Source of the DNA: Candidatus Bathyarchaeota archaeon
GTDB lineage: Archaea > Thermoproteota > Bathyarchaeia > Bathyarchaeales > DTEX01
Assembly (NCBI GenBank): GCA_003601725.1
Contig: PIYJ01000030.1
Span: 1-14,110 of the forward strand
DNA length: 14,110 nt
Reading direction: 5' to 3'
Positions 13,933-14,110 of this stretch are shown one piece after another; position 1 is the stretch's first letter, and each line of letters begins with the position of its first letter. The position numbers and the translations under genes are program-made. The notes beneath the pieces were generated by a model. It ran no database searches, had not been told where the DNA came from, and saw nothing but the letters and a program-made list of their open reading frames with translations.

Positions 13933-14110
13933 TCAGACATGTAAGAGCTCGGGCAGATTCTTCAAGTTGGAGATCACGGTGATTTTCTTCTCAATTTCAT
14001 CCACATTATCATATCTGCCATATCTATCAACGAGAACCGCGTGGCATCCGACTTTCAAGGCGGAGTAAACATCGTTCAACAGGTCGCCGACGACCAGAAA
14101 ATCTTCAAAC
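13933..14110 (-). CDS. HAD-superfamily hydrolase, C-terminal fragment (N-terminus beyond right edge)
   Basis: The minus strand from the right edge reads 58 codons to a TGA at 13935-13933. The segment begins FEDFLVVGDLLNDVYSALKVG, where VGDxxND-x-x-S/A is HAD motif IV with the Mg-binding acidic residues, followed by the usual CHAVLVDRYGR strand and turn and a final helix region ISNLKNLPELL. These are the normal last residues of phosphoglycolate-phosphatase-like HAD enzymes, so the C-terminus is complete. Most HAD proteins are 200-240 residues, so about three quarters lie outside. The nucleophile Asp is not visible, so activity cannot be judged. The substrate is unknown, probably a phosphorylated small metabolite. 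It lies on the same strand as the ATP-grasp remnant, 313 bases upstream of it. Confidence 0.82.
   Translation of the reverse strand, partial: FEDFLVVGDLLNDVYSALKVGCHAVLVDRYGRYDNVDEIEKKITVISNLKNLPELLHV

Overview
The window looks like a piece of an archaeal chromosome, probably from the Thermoproteota/TACK side (Bathyarchaeia-like). I infer this from the genes, not from a search. The evidence is a Sulfolobus-type ferredoxin, a THUMP-FtsJ RNA methyltransferase, AT-rich TATA-like boxes about 25-30 bases before several starts (some implying leaderless messages), GGTGAT/GGGGG-type ribosome sites, and frequent GTG/TTG starts. I see no tRNA, rRNA, CRISPR array, insertion sequence or phage gene.

Left part (1-3040), all on the minus strand: the N-terminal two thirds of a molybdopterin molybdenumtransferase (moeA, running off the left edge); a ferritin-like four-helix protein split by a one-base frameshift; a THUMP-FtsJ/RlmM-like RNA 2'-O-methyltransferase; and a dicluster ferredoxin of the Sulfolobus 'zinc ferredoxin' family whose zinc ligands are all replaced.

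Middle part (3247-6957), all on the plus strand and probably mostly separate units: a cation-dependent O-methyltransferase-like enzyme, a uroporphyrinogen-decarboxylase-fold protein (more likely a cobamide/methyl-transfer type than haem synthesis), endonuclease III with its iron-sulfur cluster, and a short-chain dehydrogenase of the polyol/gluconate type.

Transport locus (7138-12341): a complete branched-chain-amino-acid-type (HAAT/Liv) ABC importer with permease LivM, permease LivH, a membrane-anchored binding protein with a coiled-coil stalk, and ATPases LivG and LivF. Together they would bind an extracellular amino acid or similar small solute and import it using ATP. Two oddities stand out. 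livH is inverted relative to the other four genes. livF has no ATG, GTG or TTG start upstream of its Walker A motif: a GCG stands exactly where a GTG start is expected, 7 bases after a strong ribosome site.

Right part (12480-14110), minus strand: a family 2 glycosyltransferase preceded 6 bases upstream by a truncated ATP-grasp enzyme (N-terminal domain only), a 313-base stretch with a TAG-interrupted small reading frame, and the C-terminal end of a HAD-type hydrolase running off the right edge. This end looks like a rearranged surface-polysaccharide or accessory region.

I did not find a clearly new multi-gene system. The most useful leads are the livF start, the livH inversion, the ferritin frameshift, the zinc-less ferredoxin and the decayed ATP-grasp/GT2 junction.
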